Part shown: positions 8,659-17,603 of the stretch, piece after piece | Numbering within the stretch: position 1 is the stretch's first letter | Layout of the letters: every line of letters begins with the position of its first letter | NCBI GenBank assembly: GCA_013376985.1 | Contig: JACABB010000001.1 | Location: forward strand, 146,145 to 210,144 | Source: Bacteroidales bacterium | GTDB taxonomy: Bacteria > Bacteroidota > Bacteroidia > Bacteroidales > Tenuifilaceae | Direction of reading: 5' to 3' | Length of the DNA: 64,000 nucleotides | Program-made: the position numbers and the translations under genes | The notes under the pieces: generated by a model | Seen by the model: the letters and a program-made list of their open reading frames with translations, nothing else | Database searches by the model: none | Told to the model about the DNA's origin: nothing

Positions 8659-9888
8659 ATGAAATCACTTAGCGGATTATTAAAATTGAGCCTTATTGGT
8701 TTGATTTTGTTGATATTTACTGGTGGGCTTCACTCTCAGGACAGCGGGAATGGGTATACTTTTACAATGCTTAAGCAAATTAAAACCACTCCTGTAAAAA
8801 ATCAACAAAGCACAGGTACATGCTGGAGTTTTGCTACAACCTCTTTCATCGAAACAGAGTTAATCCGCTTAGGTCAACCCGAATATGATCTGTCGGAAAT
8901 GTATTTTGTAAGGTGTGCATATTCCGACAAAGCCAATCTTTATGTCAGATATCAGGGTACAAATAATTTTGGTCAAGGGGGACAGGCTCATGATGTTTTG
9001 AACATGATGAGAAATTATGGTATTGCCACCGAAGAATCTTATCCAGGCAAAAATTATGGTAGCAATGACCATGTTCACGGTGAACTGGAATCAGTACTAA
9101 AAGCTTTCCTTGACGCTGTTGTTAAAAATCCTAATAAAAAATTAACAACAGCTTGGGCTCCTGCATATGAATCAATTCTTGATGCATATCTAGGTAAGAT
9201 TCCAACTGAAATAAACGTTATTGGGAAAAAAATTACCCCTAAATCATTCCTGGAATCAACAGGTTTGAAATTAGATGATTATATTGAAATAACCTCATTC
9301 AACCACCACCCATTCTATCAAAACTTCATACTTGAGATTCCCGATAACTGGCATCGCGATATGTACTATAATGTTCCAATCAATGATCTTATGGCACTAA
9401 TTGATAATGCTTTAATGAATGGGTATTCCGTTTGCTGGGATGGAGATGTTAGCGAAAAAGGCTTTGCTTATAGAAAAGGGGTAGCCATTCTACCGGCAAC
9501 AAAGATGGAAGATCTTAAAAACACCGATATGAGCAGATGGACCGAGGTTTCAGAAAAAGATCGAATTGCTCAAATGTTCACTTTTAATGGGCCAGTACCC
9601 GAAATAAATGTTACTCAAGAAAATCGTCAGTTAAGTTTTGATAATCAAACAACAACCGATGATCATTTAATGCATCTTGTGGGCATTGCAAAAGATCAGA
9701 ATGGAACAAAGTACTACTATACCAAAAATAGTTGGGGAACAGAAAATCATATTTATAACGGCTTTTTTTATATGTCTGAATCTTTTGTGAAAATGAAAGC
9801 CATTGCAATTCTTGTGCATAAAGATGCTATTCCTACTGAAATAGCTACTAAAATGGGGATTGTTAAGTTTAGAAATATTACTAAATAA
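8659..9888 (+). CDS. Secreted C1 (papain-fold) peptidase, bleomycin hydrolase/PepC-like
   Basis: A 409-residue cysteine peptidase. The triad is visible: KNQQSTGTCWSFA (oxyanion-hole Gln49 or 50, nucleophile Cys55), LMHLVGIA (His339) and TKNSWGTE (Asn357). The layout, with a long insert between Cys and His, fits the C1B bleomycin hydrolase/aminopeptidase C group rather than secreted papains. Unlike the usual cytoplasmic members, it begins with a signal peptide (LLKLSLIGLILLIFTGGLHSQ), so it is expected in the periplasm or outside the cell. The gene stands alone, ends in a shared hairpin terminator, and has a promoter with palindromes upstream. Confidence 0.92.
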   Translation: MKSLSGLLKLSLIGLILLIFTGGLHSQDSGNGYTFTMLKQIKTTPVKNQQSTGTCWSFATTSFIETELIRLGQPEYDLSEMYFVRCAYSDKANLYVRYQGTNNFGQGGQAHDVLNMMRNYGIATEESYPGKNYGSNDHVHGELESVLKAFLDAVVKNPNKKLTTAWAPAYESILDAYLGKIPTEINVIGKKITPKSFLESTGLKLDDYIEITSFNHHPFYQNFILEIPDNWHRDMYYNVPINDLMALIDNALMNGYSVCWDGDVSEKGFAYRKGVAILPATKMEDLKNTDMSRWTEVSEKDRIAQMFTFNGPVPEINVTQENRQLSFDNQTTTDDHLMHLVGIAKDQNGTKYYYTKNSWGTENHIYNGFFYMSESFVKMKAIAILVHKDAIPTEIATKMGIVKFRNITK

Positions 9889-9911
9889 TCGGCTTGTATA
9901 AAATGTCGTGG

Positions 9912-9946
9912 AAACCTGATAGAAAACAAAACTATCAGGTTTTTTC
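9912..9946. terminator. Bidirectional intrinsic terminator
   Basis: AAACCTGATAG pairs with CTATCAGGTTT across a 9-nt loop, followed by TTTT. It lies between the convergent C1 peptidase and LuxE-like genes. Confidence 0.85.
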
Positions 9947-9949
9947 GTT

Positions 9950-10933
9950 TCAATAAACCAAAAGATTACAACCTCTTAGCTGTGCTTCATTCATCCTTCC
10001 TAAAATTTCAAATGAGCCATCATCATAGGTTTTACCTAAGTCTTCAGTTTGAATAAATGAGCAGGAATAAATATTTGCAAGATCAATTATATTGATAGCA
10101 CCAGCTTTTTGATGTGATAATGTTGTGAAGGGATCATATGGATCGCGAACTACTACCTTCATCCAATTTGGACATTTAAAAATACCCTTACCATCAGAAT
10201 AGGCTTGCGATAAGAGTTCTGTCATTCCATATTCGGAATGAATCTCCTTTACACCGAAAGCATTACACAGCTGATGGTGTAACTCTTCCCTTATCATCTC
10301 TTTTCTTCGACCCTTCATACCCCCAGTCTCCATTACAATAGAGTTTTTCAACTTAAAGGTATGCTTTTCTGTAAAGTCAACAAGGGCAAATGAAACGCCT
10401 ATCAATAAACACTTTTGTCCATTGGAATCCAAGCGATCAAGGATTTCTGTGAGATTATCAAATTCATTCAAAAAAAAACCGCTTTCAGGATGCTGGGATT
10501 GCTTGATTAAATTATCCACCATAAAAACTAAAGACGATCCTTGGCGTTCAATATATGATGGAAGCAATGCTAGGATACAATAATCGGTAGGATTACCATA
10601 GAAATGGTTAAACGCTGAGGTGAAACTCTTTATATACAACTCAATATCAGTAACAAAATGCCTGCTCGTTTGATTTCCAGTTGTTCCACTACTTTCAAAA
10701 ATTGCTTGAACTTCAACCCCCAACGGCTTTATCTCTCTTGATTTAAAAAACTGAATAGGAAGAAATGGAATTTTTTCAAAATGGTTTATTTTTTCTGGGT
10801 TGATCTTAAGTCGTTCGATATACTCCTTATAAATAGGAATACTTTGAGCCTGATATCGAAAAACCTCAAGGGCAAACCTTTCAAACTCCTCTTTGCTGCT
10901 AATTTGAAAAATCTCTCCTCTTAAATTATCCAT
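9950..10933 (-). CDS. LuxE-like acyl-protein synthetase
   Basis: A 327-residue protein of the acyl-protein synthetase/LuxE family, adenylate-forming enzymes. In bioluminescent bacteria LuxE activates a fatty acid for the reductase complex; stand-alone relatives in Bacteroidota have no established substrate. Visible: IPFLPIQFFKSREI near 60-75, the phosphate-binding loop FESSGTTGNQTSRH near 85-100, ETGGMKGRRKEM near 205 and the adenylation core EYGMTELLSQAY near 235. The ATG at 10933 is preferred over a TTG at 10951. No luxC/luxD genes are near, so the role is open. A TAnnTTTG box sits only 4 nt before this ATG, so the transcript could be leaderless. Confidence 0.82.
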   Translation of the reverse strand: MDNLRGEIFQISSKEEFERFALEVFRYQAQSIPIYKEYIERLKINPEKINHFEKIPFLPIQFFKSREIKPLGVEVQAIFESSGTTGNQTSRHFVTDIELYIKSFTSAFNHFYGNPTDYCILALLPSYIERQGSSLVFMVDNLIKQSQHPESGFFLNEFDNLTEILDRLDSNGQKCLLIGVSFALVDFTEKHTFKLKNSIVMETGGMKGRRKEMIREELHHQLCNAFGVKEIHSEYGMTELLSQAYSDGKGIFKCPNWMKVVVRDPYDPFTTLSHQKAGAINIIDLANIYSCSFIQTEDLGKTYDDGSFEILGRMNEAQLRGCNLLVY

Positions 10934-11433
10934 TCTGCAAAGATATGTCAAGAGTTTAATTTACTAAAAAAATAAGACTGGTATCTGATTGTGATCTAAA
11001 ATGATTTTGATTTAAGCATAACATCATGAAACTAAACACTATTACAAAATTTTCATTTTAGAAAGCATTGTAGATTGTGCTTTTTATTCTACCTTTCTGT
11101 TAAATCAATTGTTTTGACGTATTAGTAATGATCTCAGTTTTTATAAATTGACTTCTTTTGATAAGCCTTATAAACATTAGTAAGTGCTTACAATTTCCTA
11201 ATATTCAACATTGTAAAATATTAATTGTGTTTAGTTATTAGATTAAAAACTTTACAATTAATTTTATCAAAAATCTATTAAGAAAAACGCTTATCCCTGT
11301 GTGTTATTACAAAAACTAACTCAAAGGCTTCTGCCAAAATCAATCAGTTTACGAAAAAGAGGATGGTGAGAAGAAAATAATGATAGTAAAGGATAGCTAA
11401 TGTTTTAGTTCGTATCTTTTAAAAAAGGAAATC
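10934..11433. other. Intergenic region, promoter-like boxes only
   Basis: A very AT-rich divergent gap without any open frame of note. On the minus strand TATCTTTG at 10938-10945, with a T-rich element 20 nt upstream, looks like a promoter for the LuxE-like gene. A purine-rich ribosome binding site (AAAAAAGGAAATC) precedes the ATG at 11434. Nothing else was recognised. Confidence 0.4.
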
Positions 11434-12888
11434 ATGAACCAACAAGAACTTGAAATGTTACTCAAAGACCTTCAAGCCCTACCTAAAGAATGCGAGTAGG
11501 TAGAATTCAAAGTTAATAATTCGAATCCACAGGAGATCGGCGAGTATCTTTCAGCACTTAGTAACGGTGCATGTTATCATAAACAGCCTTATGGATATCT
11601 TGTATTTGGCGTTGAAGATACTTCTCATAGATTCATTGGAACTTCGTTTCGCCCTTTAACTGAAAAAAAAGGCAATCAGGAATTAGAAAATTGGCTAGCA
11701 ACACAACTAAATCCAAGAATTGATTTAAACATATTCGAATTTGATTTCGGGAATATGCATTTTTCTATTCTTAGAATTGAAGCTACTCGTAATACTCCAG
11801 TAAGTTTTAAGGGTGAATTTTATATAAGAATTGGTAGTTACAAAAAACGTCTGGACGAATTTCCTGAAAGAGAAAGGAAGATATGGAATATTGAGAAACA
11901 ACTTGTTTTTGAAAATGAATTTGCCAAAGAAAATGTTTTTGAGGAAGAGGTTTTAACCCTGATCGATTACCCATCATTCTTTGAATTATTAAAACTTCCT
12001 CTTCCAGATAGTAGAACTGCAATACTTGAACGATTAATACAAGAAAGAATAATTGTAAAAAATTCAAAAGGTTACAATGTTCGAAATATTGGTGCATTGC
12101 TGTTTGCCAAAGATATTGAGATGTTTGACCTAATAGCCCGAAAAGCAATAAGAGTTGTATTTTACGATGGTAACAACAGGATAAAAACTAAAAAAGAGCA
12201 ATTAGGAAAAAAGGGTTACGCTATAGGTTTTGAAGGATTAATCAAATATTTAGAAGATCAACTTCCCTCTAATGAAATTATTGATAAAGCATTAAGAAAA
12301 AAGGTTACGCTTTATCCAATCCTTGCTCTTAGAGAATTAGTTGCGAATGCAATTATTCATCAAGACTTCAGTATAAAAGGAAGTTCTCCAATGGTTGAAA
12401 TATTTGATAATAGAATTGAAATAACAAATCCTGGCAAGCCACTAATAGATCCTCTTCGTTTTGTTGATCATAACCCCGAGAGTCGAAATGAAATACTTGC
12501 TCGATTTATGAGAAGAGTAAATATCTGCGAAGAACGAGGAAGCGGTATTGATAAAGTTGTTTTTGAATGCGAATTCAATCAACTTCCTGCCCCTGAAATA
12601 ATTGTTGGGGATAATTATACTAGGGTTATTTTATTTAGCCACAAGGGTCTCAAAAATATGGATAAGCAAGATAAAGTTCGTGCTTGTTACCTTCATGCTT
12701 GTTTAAAATATGTCTCCGGCGAATATATGACCAATCAAAGTTTACGAGAAAGATTTGGAATTGAAGAACACAATTATTCTATTGCTTCCCGAATTATTTC
12801 AGACACAAAAGATGCCAAATTAATAAAAGATTATGATCCTGATAATAAATCAAGAACATATGCTAAATATGTTCCTTATTGGCTTTAA
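11434..12888 (+). pseudogene. AlbA_2/Schlafen-type ATP-binding regulator with in-frame amber codon
   Basis: A 485-codon frame opens at the ATG at 11434 behind a good ribosome binding site and is intact except for one TAG at 11497-11499 (codon 22). The amber stands where this family normally has tryptophan (E-E/S-x-E-W-VEFK), so TGG to TAG is the simplest explanation. After it the AlbA_2 domain continues (VEFK, EIGEYLSALSNGACYH, GYLVFGVED), followed by an HATPase_c_4-like module ([27 protein letters not shown]) and a winged-helix-like tail. Such proteins are predicted DNA- or RNA-binding regulators. It is either a recent pseudogene, a read-through gene, or a base error; an internal start at 11755 would lose the DNA-binding domain. 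It is flanked by gene-free DNA. Confidence 0.8.
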
Positions 12889-13269
12889 TTTCATGTGATT
12901 GCTTTGTTGCAACATCTGTTAATTAACTTGCAAATTACTACATATCAATGTGTTTGGTCATGTGATGGTCATGTGACAATAAAAATAGTAGGCTCAAAAT
13001 TGATGTCATCTAACCTTTTAAGTAAGAATTACATTCCTGTTTGAAAATTAGGAGAATTCAACACTGTATTCTATCTAATTCTTAAAATAACACATGTCTC
13101 GAAACAAAATAATCCCGAAATCCTCCTCTAGGTTGACTCTTTAAACAATCAGTATAATACTTAGATAAATTCAGAAATACTCGTACTGTTTTTACCTTAA
13201 AATCTATTGTTAATACCTTCAACTTATCCTACTTTTACTCGTTCTTCTTGCACAAAACCCTTAAAAATT
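12889..13269. other. Intergenic region with an 11-bp tandem repeat
   Basis: No gene is seen. TGGTCATGTGA occurs twice in direct tandem at 12955-12965 and 12966-12976. The remainder is AT-rich and should contain the promoter of the transhydrogenase operon, but I could not place it with confidence. Confidence 0.4.
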
Positions 13270-14397
13270 ATGGTATTAGGAATATTAAAAGAGACAAAAG
13301 ACGAACGCAGGGTTGCCATGCTACCCGAAAGCGTTGCTGCTTTAGTTAAAATGAATGTGTCCGTAATTGTTGAGAATGATGCCGGATTAAGCGCATTTGC
13401 CAGCAATGCCGATTATGAAGCGGTCGGTGCAAAACTGGATACAAAAGAGAATGTCATTAACCAATCAGAAGTATTGGTGAAAATCAATCCCCCTACTGAT
13501 GAAGAGAAAGGGTTGTTGAAAGAGGGGAAAGTTTTTCTTGCCGTGTTAAATCCATACTTTAACACCAGTCTAGTAAAAGATTTGGCTGCAAAAAACATCA
13601 CAAGCTTTAGCCTTGATGTAATCCCACGAACTTCGCGCGCACAAGCAATGGACATCCTATCGTCAATGGCAACCGTTGCGGGATACAAAGCAGTGCTAAC
13701 AGCAGCCAATACTCTACCAAAATTCTTCCCAATGTTCATGACTGCCGCAGGAACAATTACTCCCGCTAAAGTGCTGATACTCGGTGCTGGTGTTGCAGGT
13801 CTTCAGGCCATTGCCACATCACGTAAACTGGGAGCAGTAGTAGAAGTATTCGATGTACGTGCAGCCGTTAAAGAGGAAGTAACTGGAATAGGCGGAAAAT
13901 TTATTGAGGTTGAAGGTGCTTCAGATGATAAAGCCGCTGGTGGCTACGCCGTTGAGCAATCCGAGGAGTTTAAGCAAAGGCAGGCACAAGCCATACACGA
14001 CCATGCTATAAAATCCGATGTTGTAATTTGTACCGCTCAGATTCCTGGTAAAAAAGCACCGCTATTACTCAGAAAAACTACAGTGGAAGCCATGAAACCC
14101 GGTGCTGTAATTATAGATATTGCCGCCTCAACAGGAGGAAACTGCGAAGTAACCAAAAACAACGAAACTTATGTTTACAGTGGAGTTACGGTTATTGGTA
14201 ATTCATTCTTTGCTGTTGATATGCCTTCGGATGCTAGCAAGATGTTTGGAAAGAACGTGATCAACTTCCTAAAACTTATCATAACCAAAGAGGGTAACTT
14301 AAACCTTAACTGGGACGATGATATTGTTAAAGGTACTGCTGTTACTCACAACAAAGAGATTGTTCACGAAAGAATTAAATCAGTCATCAATAATTAA
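13270..14397 (+). CDS. pntAA: NAD(P) transhydrogenase, NAD(H)-binding subunit (alpha 1)
   Basis: Domain I of the proton-translocating transhydrogenase, which couples proton entry to hydride transfer from NADH to NADP+ and so supplies NADPH. The 375-residue protein has the alanine dehydrogenase/PNT N-terminal domain (GILKETKDERRVAMLP) and a Rossmann NAD site (ILGAGVAGLQAIATSRKLGA near 172-190). It ends after domain I, so this is the three-subunit form seen in Rhodospirillum rubrum and many Bacteroidota. The ATG at 13270 begins exactly at the conserved GILKE segment; an upstream TTG frame adds an unrelated extension. First gene of the pntAA-pntAB-pntB operon, 14 nt before pntAB. Confidence 0.96.
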   Translation: MVLGILKETKDERRVAMLPESVAALVKMNVSVIVENDAGLSAFASNADYEAVGAKLDTKENVINQSEVLVKINPPTDEEKGLLKEGKVFLAVLNPYFNTSLVKDLAAKNITSFSLDVIPRTSRAQAMDILSSMATVAGYKAVLTAANTLPKFFPMFMTAAGTITPAKVLILGAGVAGLQAIATSRKLGAVVEVFDVRAAVKEEVTGIGGKFIEVEGASDDKAAGGYAVEQSEEFKQRQAQAIHDHAIKSDVVICTAQIPGKKAPLLLRKTTVEAMKPGAVIIDIAASTGGNCEVTKNNETYVYSGVTVIGNSFFAVDMPSDASKMFGKNVINFLKLIITKEGNLNLNWDDDIVKGTAVTHNKEIVHERIKSVINN

Positions 14398-14411
14398 AAA
14401 AGATAATTGCA

Positions 14412-14717
14412 ATGGAAGAAGTATTGAAATTCTTTGTAGAATATAAGGAAATGATCTTCATTATTATCCTATCTATATTTCTTGGGATTGAAGTCATCTC
14501 GCATGTTCCAGCGGTTATGCATACTCCCCTTATGTCTGGTAGTAATGCTATCCATGGGGTTGTAATCATTGGTGCTATTATCGTGATGGGTCACGCACAT
14601 GATACCCTCTCTCTTATCTTTGGTTTCCTTGCTGTGATACTTGGGACACTGAACGTTGTTGGGGGCTTTGTAGTTACCGACCGTATGCTCGAAATGTTTA
14701 AGAAAAAGAAAAAATAG
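14412..14717 (+). CDS. pntAB: NAD(P) transhydrogenase, membrane subunit (alpha 2)
   Basis: A 101-residue integral membrane protein that forms the N-terminal half of the proton channel. Three hydrophobic helices are visible (MIFIIILSIFLGIEVISHV, AIHGVVIIGAIIVMGHA, LIFGFLAVILGTLNVVGGFV), with the conserved IEVISHVPAVMHTPLMSGSN segment between the first two. It lies between pntAA and pntB with short gaps, in a single operon. Confidence 0.95.
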   Translation: MEEVLKFFVEYKEMIFIIILSIFLGIEVISHVPAVMHTPLMSGSNAIHGVVIIGAIIVMGHAHDTLSLIFGFLAVILGTLNVVGGFVVTDRMLEMFKKKKK

Positions 14718-14730
14718 GGAGGATTAAATA

Positions 14731-16179
14731 ATGGAACAACTTACAAAAATCATTGAATTTACCAACGAGATTTCCATTCTGGAGATTTCCTATTTGGTTG
14801 CATCGGTTCTATTTATTTTTGGTTTGAAAAAACTAAGTCATCCCGATACTGCACGTACTGGTAATTTATGGGCTGCGGCTGGTATGGCTGCGGCTATCCT
14901 TTTTACTATCCTCTTTCATAAAAAAGGTGGTGAATCCATTGGGAATATCCCTTGGATTATAACCGCGTTAGCCATTGGCACATTTATTGGCTGGTATGCT
15001 TCAAAAAAGGTGAAGATGACCGCCATGCCACAAATGGTTTCGCTGTTTAATGGAATGGGGGGCGCTTGCGCTGCGCTAATATCCATGATGGAATTTCCAA
15101 GAATGCAGACTATGTTAGCCGCAGAAGGTGCGCAGAACATGCTAAATGGTGAAGCCATAGCAATTCTCCTTGCCCTAATGATTGGTGGTGTGTCGTTTGC
15201 TGGAAGTATGATTGCTTTCGGTAAACTCGATGGTCGCATAGGCGATATCAAACACCCCATTTTACGAATTGTCAATCTTTCTTTCTTGATTATTCTGCTT
15301 GTTGCACTGGTTCTTATAATGACTCTTAAACCAGAAGCAGGGAATAATCTTGTAATTTATCTGTTTGCAGGTGCGGCCCTTATTTATGGCATAACCTTCG
15401 TTATGCCAATTGGTGGTGCCGATATGCCGGTAGTTATATCTCTTCTAAACTCATTTACAGGTGTAGCCGCGGCAATGGGCGGTTTTCTTTACCATAACCA
15501 AGCAATGCTCACTGGAGGTATTCTTGTTGGATCATCGGGAACTATTCTTACCATTCTGATGTGTAAGGCTATGAACCGTTCCTTAATGAATGTAATTATT
15601 GGTGCCTTTGGCGGAAATGCTGCTGGTGGTGCTGGCAGTGGAGACAAAACCGTAAAAGAGATTACCCTCAGCGACGCTGCAATTCTTCTCAGCTACTCAC
15701 AAAAAGTATATATAATCCCCGGTTATGGACTTGCTGTTGCCCAAGCACAGCATCTTTGTCACGAACTCGATGTTCTACTTGCTAGTAAAGGGGTTGAAGT
15801 TAAGTATGGAATTCACCCAGTAGCAGGCCGTATGCCCGGACACATGAACGTTCTTCTCGCAGAGGCTGATGTTCCCTACGAAAAACTTGTTGAGATGGAG
15901 GATGCCAACAATGAGATGTCCAATACCGATGTAGTAATGGTAATTGGGGCAAATGATGTGGTTAACCCTGCTGCAGAAACAGATCCTGCAAGCCCAATTT
16001 ACGGAATGCCTGTAATCAAAGCATGGGATGCTAAAAACATTATTGTAATGAAACGCTCTATGGCTCAAGGGTATGCCGCAATTGAAAACGATCTTTTCTA
16101 TCATCAAAAGAACCGTATGCTTTTTGGCGATGCCAAAGCAACGATGCAGAAATTAGTTGCTGAGATTAAGGCTTTATAG
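14731..16179 (+). CDS. pntB: NAD(P) transhydrogenase, beta subunit
   Basis: A 482-residue protein combining several membrane helices (about residues 15-260) with the NADP(H)-binding domain III. Visible hallmarks: MPQMVSLFNGMGGACAALI, MPIGGADMPVVISLLNSFTG, the domain III start YIIPGYGLAVAQAQH, HPVAGRMPGHMNVLLAEA, and NDVVNPAAETDPASPIYGMP. It completes the three-subunit enzyme. A purine-rich ribosome site (GGGAGGA) precedes the ATG, and a strong terminator follows. Confidence 0.97.
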   Translation: MEQLTKIIEFTNEISILEISYLVASVLFIFGLKKLSHPDTARTGNLWAAAGMAAAILFTILFHKKGGESIGNIPWIITALAIGTFIGWYASKKVKMTAMPQMVSLFNGMGGACAALISMMEFPRMQTMLAAEGAQNMLNGEAIAILLALMIGGVSFAGSMIAFGKLDGRIGDIKHPILRIVNLSFLIILLVALVLIMTLKPEAGNNLVIYLFAGAALIYGITFVMPIGGADMPVVISLLNSFTGVAAAMGGFLYHNQAMLTGGILVGSSGTILTILMCKAMNRSLMNVIIGAFGGNAAGGAGSGDKTVKEITLSDAAILLSYSQKVYIIPGYGLAVAQAQHLCHELDVLLASKGVEVKYGIHPVAGRMPGHMNVLLAEADVPYEKLVEMEDANNEMSNTDVVMVIGANDVVNPAAETDPASPIYGMPVIKAWDAKNIIVMKRSMAQGYAAIENDLFYHQKNRMLFGDAKATMQKLVAEIKAL

Positions 16180-16212
16180 AAATCAACTATAAGTATTAAT
16201 TCTATTTATTAG

Positions 16213-16245
16213 AAAAGACCATCGTTTCTGGTGGTCTTTTCGTTT
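16213..16245 (+). terminator. Intrinsic terminator of the pnt operon
   Basis: AAAAGACCA pairs with TGGTCTTTT across a 10-nt loop, ending in a T-rich tail (16213-16221 with 16232-16240). It separates pntB from the convergent small membrane protein gene. Confidence 0.85.
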
Positions 16246-16264
16246 ATATTAATGCTGTTGCTTG

Positions 16265-16645
16265 CTAGTGCATTGCGCCAAATATCATCCCAGATATCAT
16301 GGGTACTAACCATATTACCCATACAACGATACTGAATCGATGAAAGTTTACAATCATTTTTTCATTCTTCTTTGCTAATACCACAATTGCCCATATAGCA
16401 TGGAATAACATTAGGAGAATGGCTATGTTGCCAGTAATTCCATGAAATGTAAGTCTAAATAGCGATCCAGAGATAAGGCTCATAGCAGTAGTGCCTACTG
16501 TGTCGCAAATAAAACCAAAGATGAAGAAGTAAGTGTGCCACCATTTAAGTCGTCGCTGAAATCGTTCTGACCAAACTCCAATTGTATAAAGAACGCACGC
16601 TAAATTGATAAACACTATTGCGTAAACTAACGTTGTTGAATTCAT
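16265..16645 (-). CDS. HsmA-like (TIGR03987-type) small membrane protein
   Basis: A 126-residue protein with four predicted membrane helices (residues about 5-24, 38-58, 68-90 and 102-122). The motif WWHTYFFIFGFICDTVGTTAM and the His-containing helix HGITGNIAILLMLFHAIWA match the family annotated as HsmA or TIGR03987, whose function is unknown; the conserved histidines recall heme or metal ligands, which is inference. Single gene, convergent with pntB. Confidence 0.78.
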   Translation of the reverse strand: MNSTTLVYAIVFINLACVLYTIGVWSERFQRRLKWWHTYFFIFGFICDTVGTTAMSLISGSLFRLTFHGITGNIAILLMLFHAIWAIVVLAKKNEKMIVNFHRFSIVVWVIWLVPMISGMIFGAMH

Positions 16646-16869
16646 CGCTTTGATAATAAGGTTGAAATCCGTGCTGGAAAAGTAGTAAAAAGTATTACTC
16701 GTTCACTGTTGTATCAAGAAAATCTTGGATAGATATCTTACTAATCCTATTGGTGTCCGCCAATAACCTTGAATTACCTACTGAAAAATAACCCAGATAC
16801 GGCAATTAGTAAAAGTAATAATTGAAGAGGTAAAAATGGGGTTTCTTTTGAATTAGCTTAGGCAAACAA

Positions 16870-17586
16870 TTATTTTACTTCCACTAATTCATTCGTAACC
16901 AACGATCCATCTTTCCCCTTTTCTTCATACCTGATAAACTGGTGTGGTACATTTACATCAAAGTACAAGTAAAACTTATTGCGAGCGACTAAAGACCACC
17001 AACCCGCAACTGAAAGTTCCAACTTATAACACTCAAAATTGCCAGCTTTCACCTGAACCTTTAGCCTATCAACACAGATTAACTTCATGGGTACTTCATC
17101 ATCGATTTCATACATAAACGTTTTAAAGTAAACGATATTCCCTACATCAAAAGGAAATCCACGAAACGAGATAAAATAGGCGTACCTTGAGTAAATATTA
17201 TTGTCACTGACATCAAACTCTTTCCCAGAACTCTTTTCGTAGTAAAAATAAAATGCTTTATGGTTTCCCTCATAGATATAATTTTCGTCCAGTTTCTTGC
17301 TTTTAAGATCTGTCCTCTTTTCAGAAATCGAAGTGAGGTCATCATAATTCATTAAGATTTCATTCAAAAAAGCATCACCTTCCTTTATCACAATACTATA
17401 GTAATTTTTACCCATATTATCAACCAACGAAATTTGAAAATCGGCGGTAACTAGCCTACCATCATCCAAATGGTCTGAAATAGTAAAGTGCTCTTTCGAG
17501 GGTATGCCAGGATTTTTGAATACTGGGGTTTGAGCATGAATCGAAAACTCAAAAAAAACTAAAATCAATGTAAAAATTGGTTTCAT
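16870..17586 (-). CDS. Secreted hypothetical protein, DUF3108/TapB-like
   Basis: A 238-residue protein with a signal peptide (MKPIFTLILVFFEFSIHAQ). The C-terminal half, with LKVQVKAGNFECYKLELSV followed by a Tyr-rich strand and a final segment with PHQFIRYEEK, resembles DUF3108/TapB-type periplasmic proteins that carry a lipocalin-like beta fold. No catalytic residues are recognised. It is 18 nt downstream of the BamA-like gene on the same strand, so the two are probably one operon and may act together at the outer membrane. Confidence 0.72.
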   Translation of the reverse strand: MKPIFTLILVFFEFSIHAQTPVFKNPGIPSKEHFTISDHLDDGRLVTADFQISLVDNMGKNYYSIVIKEGDAFLNEILMNYDDLTSISEKRTDLKSKKLDENYIYEGNHKAFYFYYEKSSGKEFDVSDNNIYSRYAYFISFRGFPFDVGNIVYFKTFMYEIDDEVPMKLICVDRLKVQVKAGNFECYKLELSVAGWWSLVARNKFYLYFDVNVPHQFIRYEEKGKDGSLVTNELVEVK

Positions 17587-17603
17587 ATAGCATCTATATT
17601 TAT

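Noticed and set aside
11755..12888. The 377-codon frame as a complete gene
   Set aside because: Its ATG lies inside the AlbA_2 domain; the real start is at 11434, and only the TAG at codon 22 separates them.
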